NCBI GenBank assembly: GCA_035772785.1
Contig: JAOCPU010000034.1
Span: 1-64,000 of the forward strand
Reading direction: 5' to 3'
DNA: 64,000 bases
Source: Phlebiopsis flavidoalba
Lineage: Eukaryota; Basidiomycota; Agaricomycetes; Polyporales; Phanerochaetaceae
The translations under genes were made by a program, and so were the position numbers. Positions 48,701 to 59,742 of the stretch are shown here, piece by piece (positions within the stretch are counted from its first letter, which is position 1; each line of letters starts with the position of its first letter). The notes under the pieces are model-generated. The model did no database searches. It had not been told where the DNA came from and saw nothing but the letters and a program-made list of their open reading frames with translations.

Positions 48701-49391
48701 AGCTCCTGGTCGAACTGCTCCGCCAATCAGCTCTTGGAGCGTATCTCATTTCCTTCTGGAGAAAGTCTATATCGAAGTGAGATGGGTGAAGGACGGTAGC
48801 ATATATGCGCACTTACCATGAGCAAAAAGTTTCTCCATCTTCACGAGACGTGTTTCAAGTCCTCGACAGATAACTGTCACGGGTTGCTTGGATTTCAGTC
48901 TCAAACTATGTGTTCAAAAAAATCTCCGTCGAGTACCACACCCACCCCTTTGGAGGTCCGCGTTGTCTACCCAACAGATAGTCAGTCACTACGCTCGGTG
49001 ACCAATTACCGACAACACGGCGTCTGACCTTGGCAGCCTCGAAGTACGTGCATTCTTGGTCGTACGTGCTGGCAATGGTGCATCGGGTTGTTGGGGCTTC
49101 TGTCCTCCATCGCCTATGGAATTTCAGGGTTCGCCTCAGCGGGCGGCATAATCACCCCCGAACCAGCGAACACTACTTACATCGGGGGGGTGACTAACCG
49201 TTTTTGTGGGGGTGGATGTCGGCGTTGGACAGTGAGCAGTGTGAACCTTTGCCAGGCAGAGCCATCTCGCACCTTTCTTCTTCCGACAGATGTCGCAGGC
49301 TCTCTGCACCCCCGCTCTTTTTGAGCAGGCCTGTGAGGCAGGCCCTCCTCGGTTTCGATCGTTGATGATCCTCCTTCCGATCTGACGACAT
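45705..49391 (-). CDS. Zn2Cys6 fungal-specific transcription factor, paralogue 5
   Basis: Same family, most divergent at its C-terminus. The ATG at 49389-49391 gives MSSDRKEDHQRSKPRR; one frame change later RAGVQRACDICRKKKG reads cleanly (about 49275-49325) before a GTGCGAG donor. The second half reads STYDQECTYFEAAK (about 49030-49075); its CxxC is damaged by one base. Downstream: PTFEKGLAEGLHRRDEGFGS and TVLLVCAMGARWSND (about 48040-48150), a GLVDCHWRRHSPRS-overlapping frame that resolves to IGVGIRLAQDVGAHRRKVYN (about 47715-47795), FECDDEYWVTGDPDTAWKQP (about 47420-47470), and NQSATLHATYYHLQIIVP (about 46995-47080). The tail is Ala/Pro-rich and GC-rich (45.7-46.5 kb) and ends FSGDYGAMFPELTDDGSIGF near 45705. 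The PLHSDELGR tail motif of the other copies was not found. Confidence 0.8.
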
Positions 49392-50642
49392 GGTACGGGG
49401 CCCGAGGCGTGTAAAACGATGAGTCTTATGAAAAATCAGCACCAAATAGAGTTGGTCATAGAAGCCGAGTAAGCTTGTGCCAGACAAAAGTAGACAAGAA
49501 ACCGCCCACCAAGGGTATTGGATTTGGGTCAAGGAGAGAGACTCCATCGAGCGTGCCTGGCATATGCGTTTACTTACGGAGGCACGCTTAAAGCCGCACA
49601 GAACCCCGCCTCGGCGCCGACCCTTGCGTCCTAAACGTCTCTCTTTGTATTTTTGTAGCTTGCGGTGGTTTCTATGTGCTGCGCGACCTAGATATGAGCA
49701 CAAGCTCGCAGTACGAGACCGACCGGCGGTGTGTGGGCACGCATCGTTGGACGTTAGCGTAAACGAAGGATTTTCGTTAGAAAATGAATCGTAGCAGAGG
49801 TCGTCGTTTTTGGACCGGGGGAAGAGTACCATCATCCGAACTCCCGCATGCGGGGTTTCAGATTTTCTCTTCGCTAGTCGAGTTCATTGGCATGATCTGC
49901 TTTTCGAGCATGCGTCTTCAGGGCATTCAGTAGTGGTTTAACAGTTCAAGGTACCGTGTGCGCCGGTCCAGGTTCAAAACGTCGACTCCAAGCGCAAGGG
50001 GCCGCCACTCGATCATATTTCGCGTGGCATGCCATCATCGTCCCAGTCAAATGTGCGCATTTCTGAACCTTTCAAAAGATCCCCCCCCTCACTCAACAAA
50101 AACACCATGGAGGTGATACACGTTATTTAAACAGTAACAAAACATTCGGTATAGAGTCTACTAGTTATACACATTAAAACGGTCAAACCGTCGTCGATGA
50201 CGAAGAAAGATGTGATGCAAGATCACAGACGATAAGCATGTTTACACTACGTTGACGGGTAGCTGAACGCTAAGGCAACTCGACGCATACCTCAAAAAGC
50301 ATAATGCGCATACGCCGCCCGCCAAGGATGCCAGGGACAACGATACATATTAGGATTGAGCGAGAAGAGCGAGGCTAATGAGACACTGCGCCCGCCTCGG
50401 ATGCAGTGTGGATGGGGGGATAGAGGTGATGTCGAGCGGCCCTATGATGATGTTGATGATGGCACCGGGAACTGGGGAGAGCAGATGAGCGGCTGCGGGT
50501 GCGAGGCGAGCGTAAGGACGGGAGGAAAACGAGACCCAAAAACCTAACCAAATGAGAGAGCCCAGGTCGACGCCGACTTTGATCGTACACCGCAAAAACA
50601 AAAAAAAAAAAAAAACTGATGCAGAAAGGCAGTGAGTGGTAT
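49392..50642. other. Intergenic, no recognisable gene
   Basis: Holds the 5' region of Zn2Cys6 paralogue 5 and the 3' flank of the DUF3295 gene. A + strand frame (49477-49794) and an A/T-rich patch near 50100-50180 are seen, with a poly-A run at 50598-50613. Nothing assignable. Confidence 0.45.
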
Positions 50643-53386
50643 CTACGATCTGTTCACCACCCCGCTCTGTGTTGTGATATTCGTCGTCCATGGCTTCGAA
50701 TGATTGGGGGAGGGACGGGCGATCGCAGAAGCGCGATCGCTGACGTTCCCTGTCGTCCCGCGTCTTGCTGCTTGGCCATTGACAGCCGTCATAGGCTGCA
50801 GCCCGCGACCCAAGGAGGCCACCCCCGCCATGCGCTACGCCGCCGAGCATGTTCACCCCTTGCTGACCTGCCGCTCCCAGAGAAGGTTTCCGCCGCAACA
50901 GACATCGGGACCTCTCGGAGGATAGCCGGCTTCCCCAGCTCCGTTGGAGATGCATCTGCCGGCGTGTCGTCCGGGGTGTCATCGGCGGCGCAGGCGCGGG
51001 CAGATTGTACGGATATCCGAGGGGAATCGGCGCCGTGACTGACTACCGTTGGTAAGAGCCGACTGGGCGTTTGTGGCTGCTCACGAGGCGCCTCCTCAGC
51101 GTTGTGTGGCTGCTGCCGCAGTTGGCGGTGCTGGGAGTCCCAGGGGCCGAGACTGCGAGGCCTGATCAGAGGCGCGACGACGGGAGCCACTCGCGATGGC
51201 GGCGAGTCGTTCTTGTGCTAGTGCTGGGCGAGAGAGCTGGATGTGCCGTTGTTGGGATCCTCCTCAGACTCTGAGTCGTCTTCCATTTCGGCCCCTTGCG
51301 GGCGGCCTCTTGGCCGGTATGTGTCGTTCCCTGCGACCGGCGACGAGACTTGAGCCTGGGTGGTTGTTGGTGTAACTTGGGTCATGGTTATGGGGGATTG
51401 CAGCTGAGCTCCGGCTAGTCAGAGCAGATGGCTGGGGAAGGCGGCCGCCCTGGTCGCCCCAGCTGAGTCATGTCCTGGTTAGATAGTGTGGTTCGGACGG
51501 GGTGGTTGGGAGGGAACATGTTGGGATTTGGGTTCATGAGCTGTGATAGCAGGCCAGACTTCGTCCTGTTGAGATTCGAGTACGATCGCTTCGGGGACCT
51601 TCGCGAACATGTCTCGCTGCCGTTGGGCTTCTTCTGGCCGCCTCACGTAGCCGCGTCTCCTCACGCTGACGTTCTTTTCTTCGCGTTCGTCGCCACTATT
51701 CGCCGCACTGTTATCTTCCGACGCCCATTCCGAATCGTCGTCCGAGTCGGTCGTGGTATTCAGACGAGGTCGACATGACAAGGCCTTTCCTCCCGTGCGC
51801 GGCGGCTTTCGTGGGGCTTTGGCGGACGAGGTTTGGGAACAGCTTGCATCTGCGGGGGCGATGAGGCCTTGTGAGACCGGGCCATCCCTACTTGTACCAG
51901 TGGAAGACGCCGAGCCGATGTTGAATGTGGTCTTTTTGGGCTCGGTGGCTCGTCGTTGTACTGTCTGTCGTTGTGCTTGTGCCCGTCCGGCCGCCCGGAT
52001 GGTTGTCAATCGCGCGAGAGAAACCCTTCTCCGTCCCGTACGTTGGGCTTGCTCAGGTTGCGACGAGGAGGCGGGGCGTCCGGGACCGCACGTTGCTTTG
52101 ACGTCGCGCTGTCAGTTGGACTCGGCTCGGGAGCACCTGACGACTTTTCCGGAACACCCTGGGGGTGGCCGCTCAGGTGAGTCTCGATCAGGTTGACTCC
52201 GTCGATTTGAGGAAGAAGCGCCGATCCGACGCCTTGAGTGTGTCGTCCCGTGACGGGGCAGCGGGTTTGGCTGATGATGAGGCGGGAACGTGGGGTAACG
52301 CAGTTTGATTCTTTCTCCAGATTTGCACCCGTGGGCATCTTGTTTTGACGGCGACAGGCCTGTGGTGGCCCTCGAGGCAACCGGAGATGTTGCGGGCTGG
52401 CGCACGTTAAGTACGGGGCGCACAGGGGGCAAGGTGAGATGCGTCGGGGACGGAGAGGGTAAAGCACTGATTGCTGCGGTGTGACTCGGATGAGGAGTAG
52501 CCGGAGGTGTGGGGGTGCGGGTGGTCGGGTGACGACCACCACTCGGGGAGCGCCAGCAGCTGGGCGGTTGTAGCTGGCACCTGGACGGTCGGCACCGCAA
52601 GCTGAGGGCTTCGGCTGGGCGATAGAGACGGCCTCGAGCTTGAACGCAGAGCGTTCCTGTAGCAACACTCCCCGACGTGCCTGAGGTTGATCCAGGCACA
52701 GCATGCTTGCGTGCAGAGACACACCTGAGGGAGGGTACGTGTGTACTCGCGCCGGCACAATGACTTTGCCGGGGAGGATGTCGAGGATGATAGTACCCAC
52801 ACGCTGCGACGAACCCGAACGCGTGCGCGGTCGAACTGGCATGCTGGGCGGTGCTAAGCCGGCGTGTTGTAGTTAGAGGAGGGGACAGCATCTTCTCCGT
52901 GCCAGGAATGGCGAATGAGGCTGGGGTTGCCTGGGTGCAACGAATCCCTGGACGAATTGTCTGGTGTTATGAGGAAAACTGACGTGGTCAGTACAAGACA
53001 CAGCTAAGAGAAAAAACGGGCTGGCATTCACCATTGCTAGGTTCGGCTTCAGAAGTCGGGGTTATTGGTGTAGCACACCGGGAGGGGGGGGGGGGGGTGT
53101 ACCGGGTGTCCGGAAGCGATGACGATGTGGAGTCAGAAGAATGGCTGTCAGACAGCGCCATCTCGCCGGTGCCAAAGCCGCCAGGAAATGTTTTCGAGGC
53201 GTTCGACCATCCTTGAGAGACTGTTTGCATTTTGTGAACACTAAAAGAGGAATGAGTTTCGTCATAGTCGGTGTAAGAACATCGGCCGGCGTACCCAGTC
53301 CACATCCCAAAGAGTGCATCTTCGCCGTCGAGCTCCTTGAGGACGTCCGGTGAGACGGACAAGATGGGTGAGGGGAAATCGATCAT
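50643..53386 (-). CDS. areA-GATA-like (DUF1752) / DUF3295 regulator
   Basis: Conserved fungal protein with an N-terminal domain resembling the areA/GATA-like segment (PF08550) and a DUF3295 C-terminus; linked by family to nitrogen/TOR-type regulation, exact role unsettled. The ATG at 53384-53386 starts MIDFPSPILSVSPDVLKELD, then GEDALFGMWT, a short intron, and FTKCKQSLKDGRRLENISWR plus LWHRREM after frame correction (about 53185-53260). A long Ser/Pro-rich middle part follows. DUF3295 features: KKTTFNIGSASSTGTSRDGP (about 51880-51935), acidic DSDDDSEWASEDNSA (about 51700-51745), RRPEEAQRQRDMFAKVPE (about 51590-51645), TPRTTRRQM and LRRNLLWERQVSK (about 50870-50985). The end at 50643 follows one frame and is approximate. 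The LRRNLLWERQVSK block needs removal of one A in an AAA run, a clear homopolymer-type break in a conserved gene. Confidence 0.83.
53084..53097. repeat. G14 homopolymer inside the DUF3295 gene
   Basis: Fourteen G on +, C14 on the coding strand, in a stretch that encodes a proline run (YTPPPP...). Length uncertain in an assembly; a likely site of frame error. Confidence 0.8.
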
Positions 53387-55441
53387 GGTACAAGCAGCAG
53401 AAAAAAGCAGAGAGCGTTTGAGAGCAGAAAATGCGTTAAAAAGCGAGAGATTGCGGTCCTTCCGGGAAATGAAGCGGTAAGAGTAGAGTATTTGGACACG
53501 ATGCCGACCTAGCAGGAGATGATACAGTGCGGGGAACGAGGGACCGAGGCGTGCCTTTAAGCGATATCGTGCACAGGCAGCGGTGCAGGCAGGTTGCCAC
53601 GAGCGTGGGGGAAGATGCCAGCGAGGTTGCTGAGACACGACGTTGCCGTCGGTGAGTAGCGACGCAAACCTCGCCCGTCGGTCGACGAATGGTGGTCGCT
53701 GGAAGAAAAGCGATTGAATGAAACCTTTCTGGCACGGAGGCGAAGGGGTCCAAAGCGTTTGCTTTCGCCAGACCCTGGAAAATCGCCGGTCCGGCCGCCG
53801 CATCCGGAAATCATGCGCTCTTATCATCCGGCCAGTCGTTTCCCCTCCCCCAGCCCCGCCAGGCTCCGTCGGTCCGCCGATTCCCCAGCAAGTCGCCGAC
53901 AGCGCCGACGTCTTTTCCCCATTAAGCTCTGCCGACAGCGCCGAGGCCGCAACGATTTCCCGCCGGTCAGAGCGAAATTGTTACTCCTGCCACTCGAATT
54001 ATGGACCAACGACGACCACGACCGTTCTGCGGCTTTCACGCCTGGAAATAAAACATTGGTAATGCCAAACAATAATTCTGCCTGACTTGCTCGCCAACGC
54101 AGCAGGAGTCATGTGTCCCATTGGTGCCAAACAGAAGGGTTGCCGGATCCTTGCTTTACGTGATGCACTAAACCACGACGAGCAACCGCAAACTTAAGCC
54201 TCGTACGTGTCATGTGACTTAGTCCCAATGTCCGCCACAGGCTTTGTACTCAATTACGCCGCTCGTTTGTCCAGTTTCAGCCAAGTGCGATCATCCTAGA
54301 CGCCCACGGCCAGCCCGTCAGATGGCCACAACCGCGCCCCGCAACCCCGCTAGGAAATTTACGGACATGATGTCGTCATGTCGTATACCCCGTTTTATTG
54401 TTCAACAACGTTGGTCGGTCTGTGAAACACACCGTACATCATGCTGTTCCATGGGCGTCGGCCTCTCCCGGCGGCACCTGTCGATATTTCTTTCGCCCAC
54501 GGAGAAGAGAATGCTTTGCGGAAGCATATTGACAGTATCCTCTTGGCGTTTGCCACTTGTCGTGATTGAGCTTTCATGATTTCATTAGAATAAACTTCAA
54601 GGTTTTTGAAACTACTTTTTTTTTTTTGTGCGAGTGCATTTTATGCAGCCATTCCAACTTGGTTTAATGATCATTCAAACGAATGCAGCGTATGACCAAA
54701 AACTTTCGCTGAGCATCTAGCCCTCGACCTCGGCGCATCACCAAAACGAGCTTATCGCGTGTCGGTGCCTTCTGACGCTCTGTACCTCTTGGTAGCAAAG
54801 GCACTCACGTACTGTAGCGCGATTCTTCCAAAGCTTGCCTCTTCTAACCGCCAACAGGGCCCTTGACGAATGAAAACCTGCCCAAGAATACACGGCATTC
54901 CACTTTTCGGTACCCAGCCAAAAGTGCGTTGTTTTGCTGTCTTTGATTTTATGGGTTTGGATCATTTCTCTTGAGTAAATCGAATCTCACGCTAATTCAT
55001 CCTAATTTACTAGACCTGTTCAACTTGTTGAAAATCAGCGCACACGGGTGCGGTATACTTACAGCCCGCTTACCCAACATCCCAGTACTTTCCCATTCAC
55101 GGCAGCTCCATTAACCTGACGAGTCGGTGTATCTCCGTCATTAGCGATTATCGAGCGTGCAAGACGCCCATGATACCTCCCCACGTGTCAGACATAACTC
55201 GTCCAGGCTCCCGATCTGTTACTGTGATCGCTAGCACACGTTGCCCGAAAAGGTACGCATACCACGAATCCCAATTCACTCCGCGGAGGCCATCGCGACG
55301 CTCACGGCCACATTCTTTATTAGCCTTTAACCTCTCGCGACGGCCCTCACCGACACGTCGTGTTCACTTCACCACAAAACCTCTACTTGACACGTAGAGC
55401 CATAATCACACATACACACCGCTCGCACGCGCCCCCGGCGA
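53387..55441. other. Intergenic, 5' region of the DUF3295 gene
   Basis: About 2 kb with no recognisable gene. Frames at 53714-54085 (+) and 53988-53827 (-) are low-complexity shadows. A T12 run lies near 54617-54628. Confidence 0.45.
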
Positions 55442-56240
55442 TCACGACCCATAGGAGCGTTTGAGCTCACATGCCCGCGGCGGCTCCGCCCAAACTGCTA
55501 CGCCAGCACCCCCACTCGCTCGCCACTGGCCAGGGCCATTCTGCCCTTTCCAACAACCCCACCGGCACCACCCACAACCGCCCACGCAGAGGACTGCCGT
55601 GAGCTGACCCAAGACAGCCCCGCAAACCCAGCCACAAACCGAACACCAACCCGCGCCTGACGCCACCACTGGAGCCCGCGCGCATGGCCCTGGAGCACCC
55701 AGCGCGATTCTGTGTGATGCGCAGCTCCCCGACGGCGCGCGACGCGCGGCGACCCAGGCAGGCGTATCGCATCGCCAGGGCCGCCGGCTGCGCGCGCGCG
55801 TTTAGCCCGGTCCGCGTGCAGCCGAGCTCGCCTCGCCTCGCCAGTCGCCCCGTGCCTCGCGCGCGGCTGTGTCGCGCTTGTGGGATGCGTAGTGCGGGGG
55901 GTGTGTCCGTGCCCGAGCTGTGTGGGTACGCGAGTTGTGGCTTGCCTTGCGTTGTTTGTGCGGACAGTTGTATACATGAATGCATATGTATTGGTTTCAT
56001 ACGGGTAACTAGTAACTAGAGTACAGACTATACATACTTTCCTATGAATCTCTCCAAAAGCGTTGACGAAGAAAAAAAAGAATACAGTACAAGAAAGGAC
56101 TAGCAGCTTTATGTATACATTCTAGACAGCGGAATTAAACCCTCCTCTAAGAGCCCCCGGATAAGACGAGCAAACGCAGCGAATACAATATGAATACAAT
56201 ATCAGGCCAATGATACTTACGGCCACCGTCTCGTTTCTGC
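55442..56240. other. GC-rich stretch with open frames on both strands, unassigned
   Basis: Long frames overlap on both strands (55442-55669 -, 55467-56000 -, 55498-55977 -, 55684-56019 +). This could be a 3' exon of the SFP1-like gene or a chance effect of high GC; I cannot decide, and no motif is clear. Confidence 0.3.
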
Positions 56241-57834
56241 CTACCGGTCGCGGACCCGGCGCAGTGCAGGGGTGCCCCCTTCTCCATGTGGTACTTTAGC
56301 CCGTTCGGGTTCAGGTCCACGCTTCGTGCACAGCGCGTTCGGGCACCTGAACGTCTTCTCGCGCTCGAGCCGGTCCTTGCGCCGCCCCGACAGCTTCAGC
56401 GACGCCGCGGCGGGCGCTCGGGAGAGTCCAACAGCTTCGCCTTGACCTTGCTCGGCGCCGACGCGCCCGCCGTGACGTGCGGCGGGTAGTACGAGCGGAG
56501 GCGGGCGCTGGGGGCTCGCGGTCTGGCGCAGGCGCAGGCGCGTGGGGGAGAAGTGGTGCGGCGGAGCGGTATGCGCGAGATGGACGGGAGAATGGTCTCG
56601 GGTGATTGAGGGCGCAATGGGCCCTGGAGGTGGGTATAAGGTACGTTTTGGTCGGGTGCGGCTCCCTTGTGGTATTTGCTGAGAAGCATGGCGGGGCGGG
56701 AGGCACACCGGCTTGGGGTGATGGCGACTGAGAGAATGCCGACGTCGCGTGGGGCTCGAGAGCGATGGACACGCTGTGCGTTGTCGAACACGCTGAATCC
56801 GGCAGAGCTGGACGCGATGCGCGTAACGAGAAGGAGGGATCGACGTCAATTTTGAGAGCCCTGTTCGCCCTCGAAGCCGAACGGGTCGTATGGCATCTGC
56901 AATGTCGGGGTAGGAACCTTTTGGGGCTCCAGCTCGAGAGGGGTCCCAGAGCCGGATCGTAGGAGTCCAAGACCGCACTCCTGGTATTCGGCAAAGGGCG
57001 ACCGAGGTAGCTGGTAGGCATGATTGGCGTCGCCGGTGGGAACGGTTTTCGGGTAGTCGATCACGATGCTGGCGACGGGAGCGCGCGAAGACGAACACCC
57101 AGCCAAGTGAGGGTGTTGATACTGACGTCGTAAGGTGAGCCCGAGCTGACCCTCCTTGGGTAGCTGTGGGTGCACGGGAGGGTGATGGAGGGCTAGGATA
57201 GAACAGGGCGACCGTCTTCGCCCCAAGTACGACGACGTGGGATTCCTCGAAGTGGTCGAGCAGTGCGTGCATATCGGCCAGAGTGAGACCACAGCAGCTA
57301 AAGTTCGAGCACTATATGCGCGCATACATGCAGTTTGAGTAGGGAGACTAGGACAAAAATATACGGCACCCACGAAATTCCTCTCAAGCGCGAATATAGG
57401 TGCATAGTCCCATCATTCGGGATAGGCGTGTCCGGCCGAGGGCTCAGTGAAGAGCTCTCCGGCGGCGGAAAGTCGATACGTCGATCGTTGGGTGTTGGGC
57501 GTCGCCGATGATGACCTGAGGAGCTTGAATGTCAGTATCAAGTTGAACTTCAAGAAGTAGCGAGCTTACTGTGGAATGGTCACAGAAGAGACAGTGCTGC
57601 ACGAAGGCATTTTGGGACGTGAAGGGACAGTGAGAGTGAAGACGAAGTTGCGAATGGGATTTTTGGTGTTTACGACGGGGATAAAGTTGAGATCAGAAGG
57701 CGTACCAGGAGCAAGCGAGCGTGGGTGCCTCATATGAGGGCGAGCCGTCAAGGGGAAGACCCTGTTCAGGCTAGCCCAGATTCCCGCACGATCCACGACC
57801 GCGTGTGCTCCCTTCACAACAGCCGCCAACACAT
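56241..57834 (-). CDS. SFP1-like C2H2 zinc-finger transcription factor
   Basis: Homologue of the fungal regulator class of yeast Sfp1 (growth, ribosome-biogenesis control), nuclear. Seen on -: an N-terminal SLAPGTPSDLNFIPV and PIRNFVFTLTVPSRPKMPS (about 57590-57720); an exon with RRIDFPPPESSS and LSPRPDTPIPNDGTMHLYSR (about 57385-57470); the characteristic first finger CSNFSCCGLTLADMHALLDH followed by FEESHVVVLG (about 57215-57310); a long Pro/Ser-rich middle; and a C-terminal second finger FRCPNALCTK...LNPNGLKYHMEKG (about 56275-56330), which needs one frame correction. The start is placed at the ATG at 57832-57834 by comparison with family length, but a start further upstream (58167 or 57988 frames) is possible. 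The stop at 56241 follows the last finger's neighbouring frame. Confidence 0.82.
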
Positions 57835-58968
57835 TTCTTCCTTCTCCTCTCACGCCCGCCCCGCGTTCCACTTTACCCACTCCGTTCCTTCGAGTTCTCG
57901 CTCGTGACCCGTTTCTCGCGCCCTCGCCCGCAAATATGACGACTTGCCGCCGCGGTAGACTCCATTTGTTCTGATCGTGGTGGTTCAAGTGGTGACGGGT
58001 GAATTCACGTCCCAGCCCGAGGGCACCACGGTCGGCATCGTCGGGTGGTTGTTTGACGTCGCCTCAGCCAGCGTCGACGTCGGAGGAAGGGTCGTGGGTT
58101 CGTGAGATGGTGGTGGTGGGAGCGGTTTCAAGTTCAAGAGGTCGCTCTGCCCAAAAGAGCTCAGCACAAGGTTTGTAAGCGTGGGAAATGCTCAAGAAGC
58201 ATCCCGTTGTGGCGTCATGCCTTTTCAGGCCTCCTCTCTGCTCCAACTCTGCCCCGTGGATCCCACACTCCGTCTCTAGGCCACCCGTACACCCCTACCA
58301 GACTCTTCAGTCACCTGCTGTATCCTACGGTGGCTTGCCCGAGCTAATATTTACTAGAAAATTTTGTTTATCGTCATTCGTCATAATACTTCTTTGTTGC
58401 AACATCAACGCGTTGCGACCCAAGCAACATCGCTGTGAAGATACGTCAATCTTTTCACGCTAAAGCCGTAATTGCCATGGTGCCTATTCCGAATTTACTT
58501 CTCTCCATGTGCATGCAAGACACTGCGTTCGCGAGTGATGTATTCTTATTCAGCTGATGGCACTGCAGTCTCGGTTATCAGGTCGGTAGCTCGTGTTTTC
58601 GTCAACGACTTCTGAGCTTTATGATCGCAGCTCTGACATGCTCTACTCAAAGTGTATCCAACAGCCTGTCTTGCGCCTCTGAACTGACTTTCAGGAGTGA
58701 TTGCGCCGCTCAAGTCAAGATGCAAAAGGTCGGTGAAGGGGACTCGCTAATCGAGGTCTTATGACACCGGGTAGCTTCTCCTCGTGCCGACTCAATCGCG
58801 AGTCAAGTTTGGTGATGATATTCGATGAGAGAGTGCGCGTGTGGAACTGTGTCACAAGTACTGTCTGTGATCCAAGACATAGACTCATGTCTAACCCCGT
58901 GTAGTCCACAAGGTTTGTCCGCCATGCGCCGGTATCGAACAGCCAGAAATAGCCAGCTTTGACGCCGG
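57835..58968. other. Intergenic, 5' region of the SFP1-like gene
   Basis: Contains - strand frames (57985-58167: MLSSFGQSDLLNLKPLPPPP) that could be a 5' exon or an upstream ORF, without firm support. Otherwise nothing recognised. Confidence 0.4.
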
Positions 58969-59280
58969 CCATAGTAGCTCGTATACAGGATGCTAGACAT
59001 ACGAGTAAGGTTCCTCGCTCGGTCCTTAGATCCTACGACTACCCCGGCCGGGCGGAAATGAGCTCTATGACGTGGTTTTCCTAAGACCCAGCATCACCGC
59101 ACGATCTCTCTGCACAAGGCTCCGATGATGTCCGCCATTGGCACCTGGGCAGAAAACAGCTCTTCGTACGTGATGGCCACTCGGTATATTCGCAGCCAGC
59201 GACTGAAGCCGCCTTCCTATCTCCAGTGTTGGATCCGATTCTCCCTTCTCGACGCTTGTCATGGTCCTAGTAGAGAAGAG
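58969..59280 (+). repeat. Direct repeat, copy 1 (about 310 bp)
   Basis: From CCATAGTAGCTCGTATAC to CCTAGTAGAGAAGAG this segment matches 61687-61981 over its whole length, in the same orientation, with scattered substitutions and small indels. In copy 2 the same bases form the 5' part of a coherent frame; here that frame is broken, so copy 1 looks like the decayed duplicate. Confidence 0.8.
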
Positions 59281-59599
59281 TGGGTACACAGAAACCATGA
59301 ATATGTGGGTGCCGCGGCACTACGTATGACCCTCACACTTAATTGCGATAGACATATGTAGGTCGCGTCAGCAATAATGAACGAGAAAGACACCAGCTCT
59401 TGGCTCTTGCTTGGCATTTTCGTCTGATCCTGAGTACCACGTCCATTCCCTTGTCGAATACATGCCAAAACCAGCACTAGCAATCGTCAGAATGCACGTC
59501 ATCCAAAAACGAATCCACCGTATGTTCATCCATTGCCACGAAGTCAATGCTTTACTCGACATCCTCAGGTACTGAATATAAAACACTTTTAGGACTCCC

Positions 59600-59671
59600 A
59601 TGGCCCTGAGATGCCCTTACTGCGGCACTGAGCAGTCGGCGGCAATCCGTCAAACCTGTCTGGTCTCGTAG
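59600..59671 (+). pseudogene. Zinc-ribbon microprotein fragment
   Basis: A frame of 23 codons, MALRCPYCGTEQSAAIRQ, with the first CxxCG knuckle placed as in the 66-residue protein at 27738; no second knuckle follows. Probably a relic or a first exon; it lies 3' of the membrane-protein gene on the opposite strand. Confidence 0.3.
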
Positions 59672-59742
59672 TTCACAAATGCCATACACATGTCAAGTTG
59701 TAGCGAAAGTTTCGCCTCCGTGTCACCTACATACGCACTAGC

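Noticed and set aside
50350..50590. Frames on both strands beyond the DUF3295 stop
   Set aside because: No continuity with the conserved C-terminus; treated as 3' flank.
55442..56019. Long overlapping open frames on both strands
   Set aside because: High GC produces such frames by chance; no motif or family match, and strands conflict.
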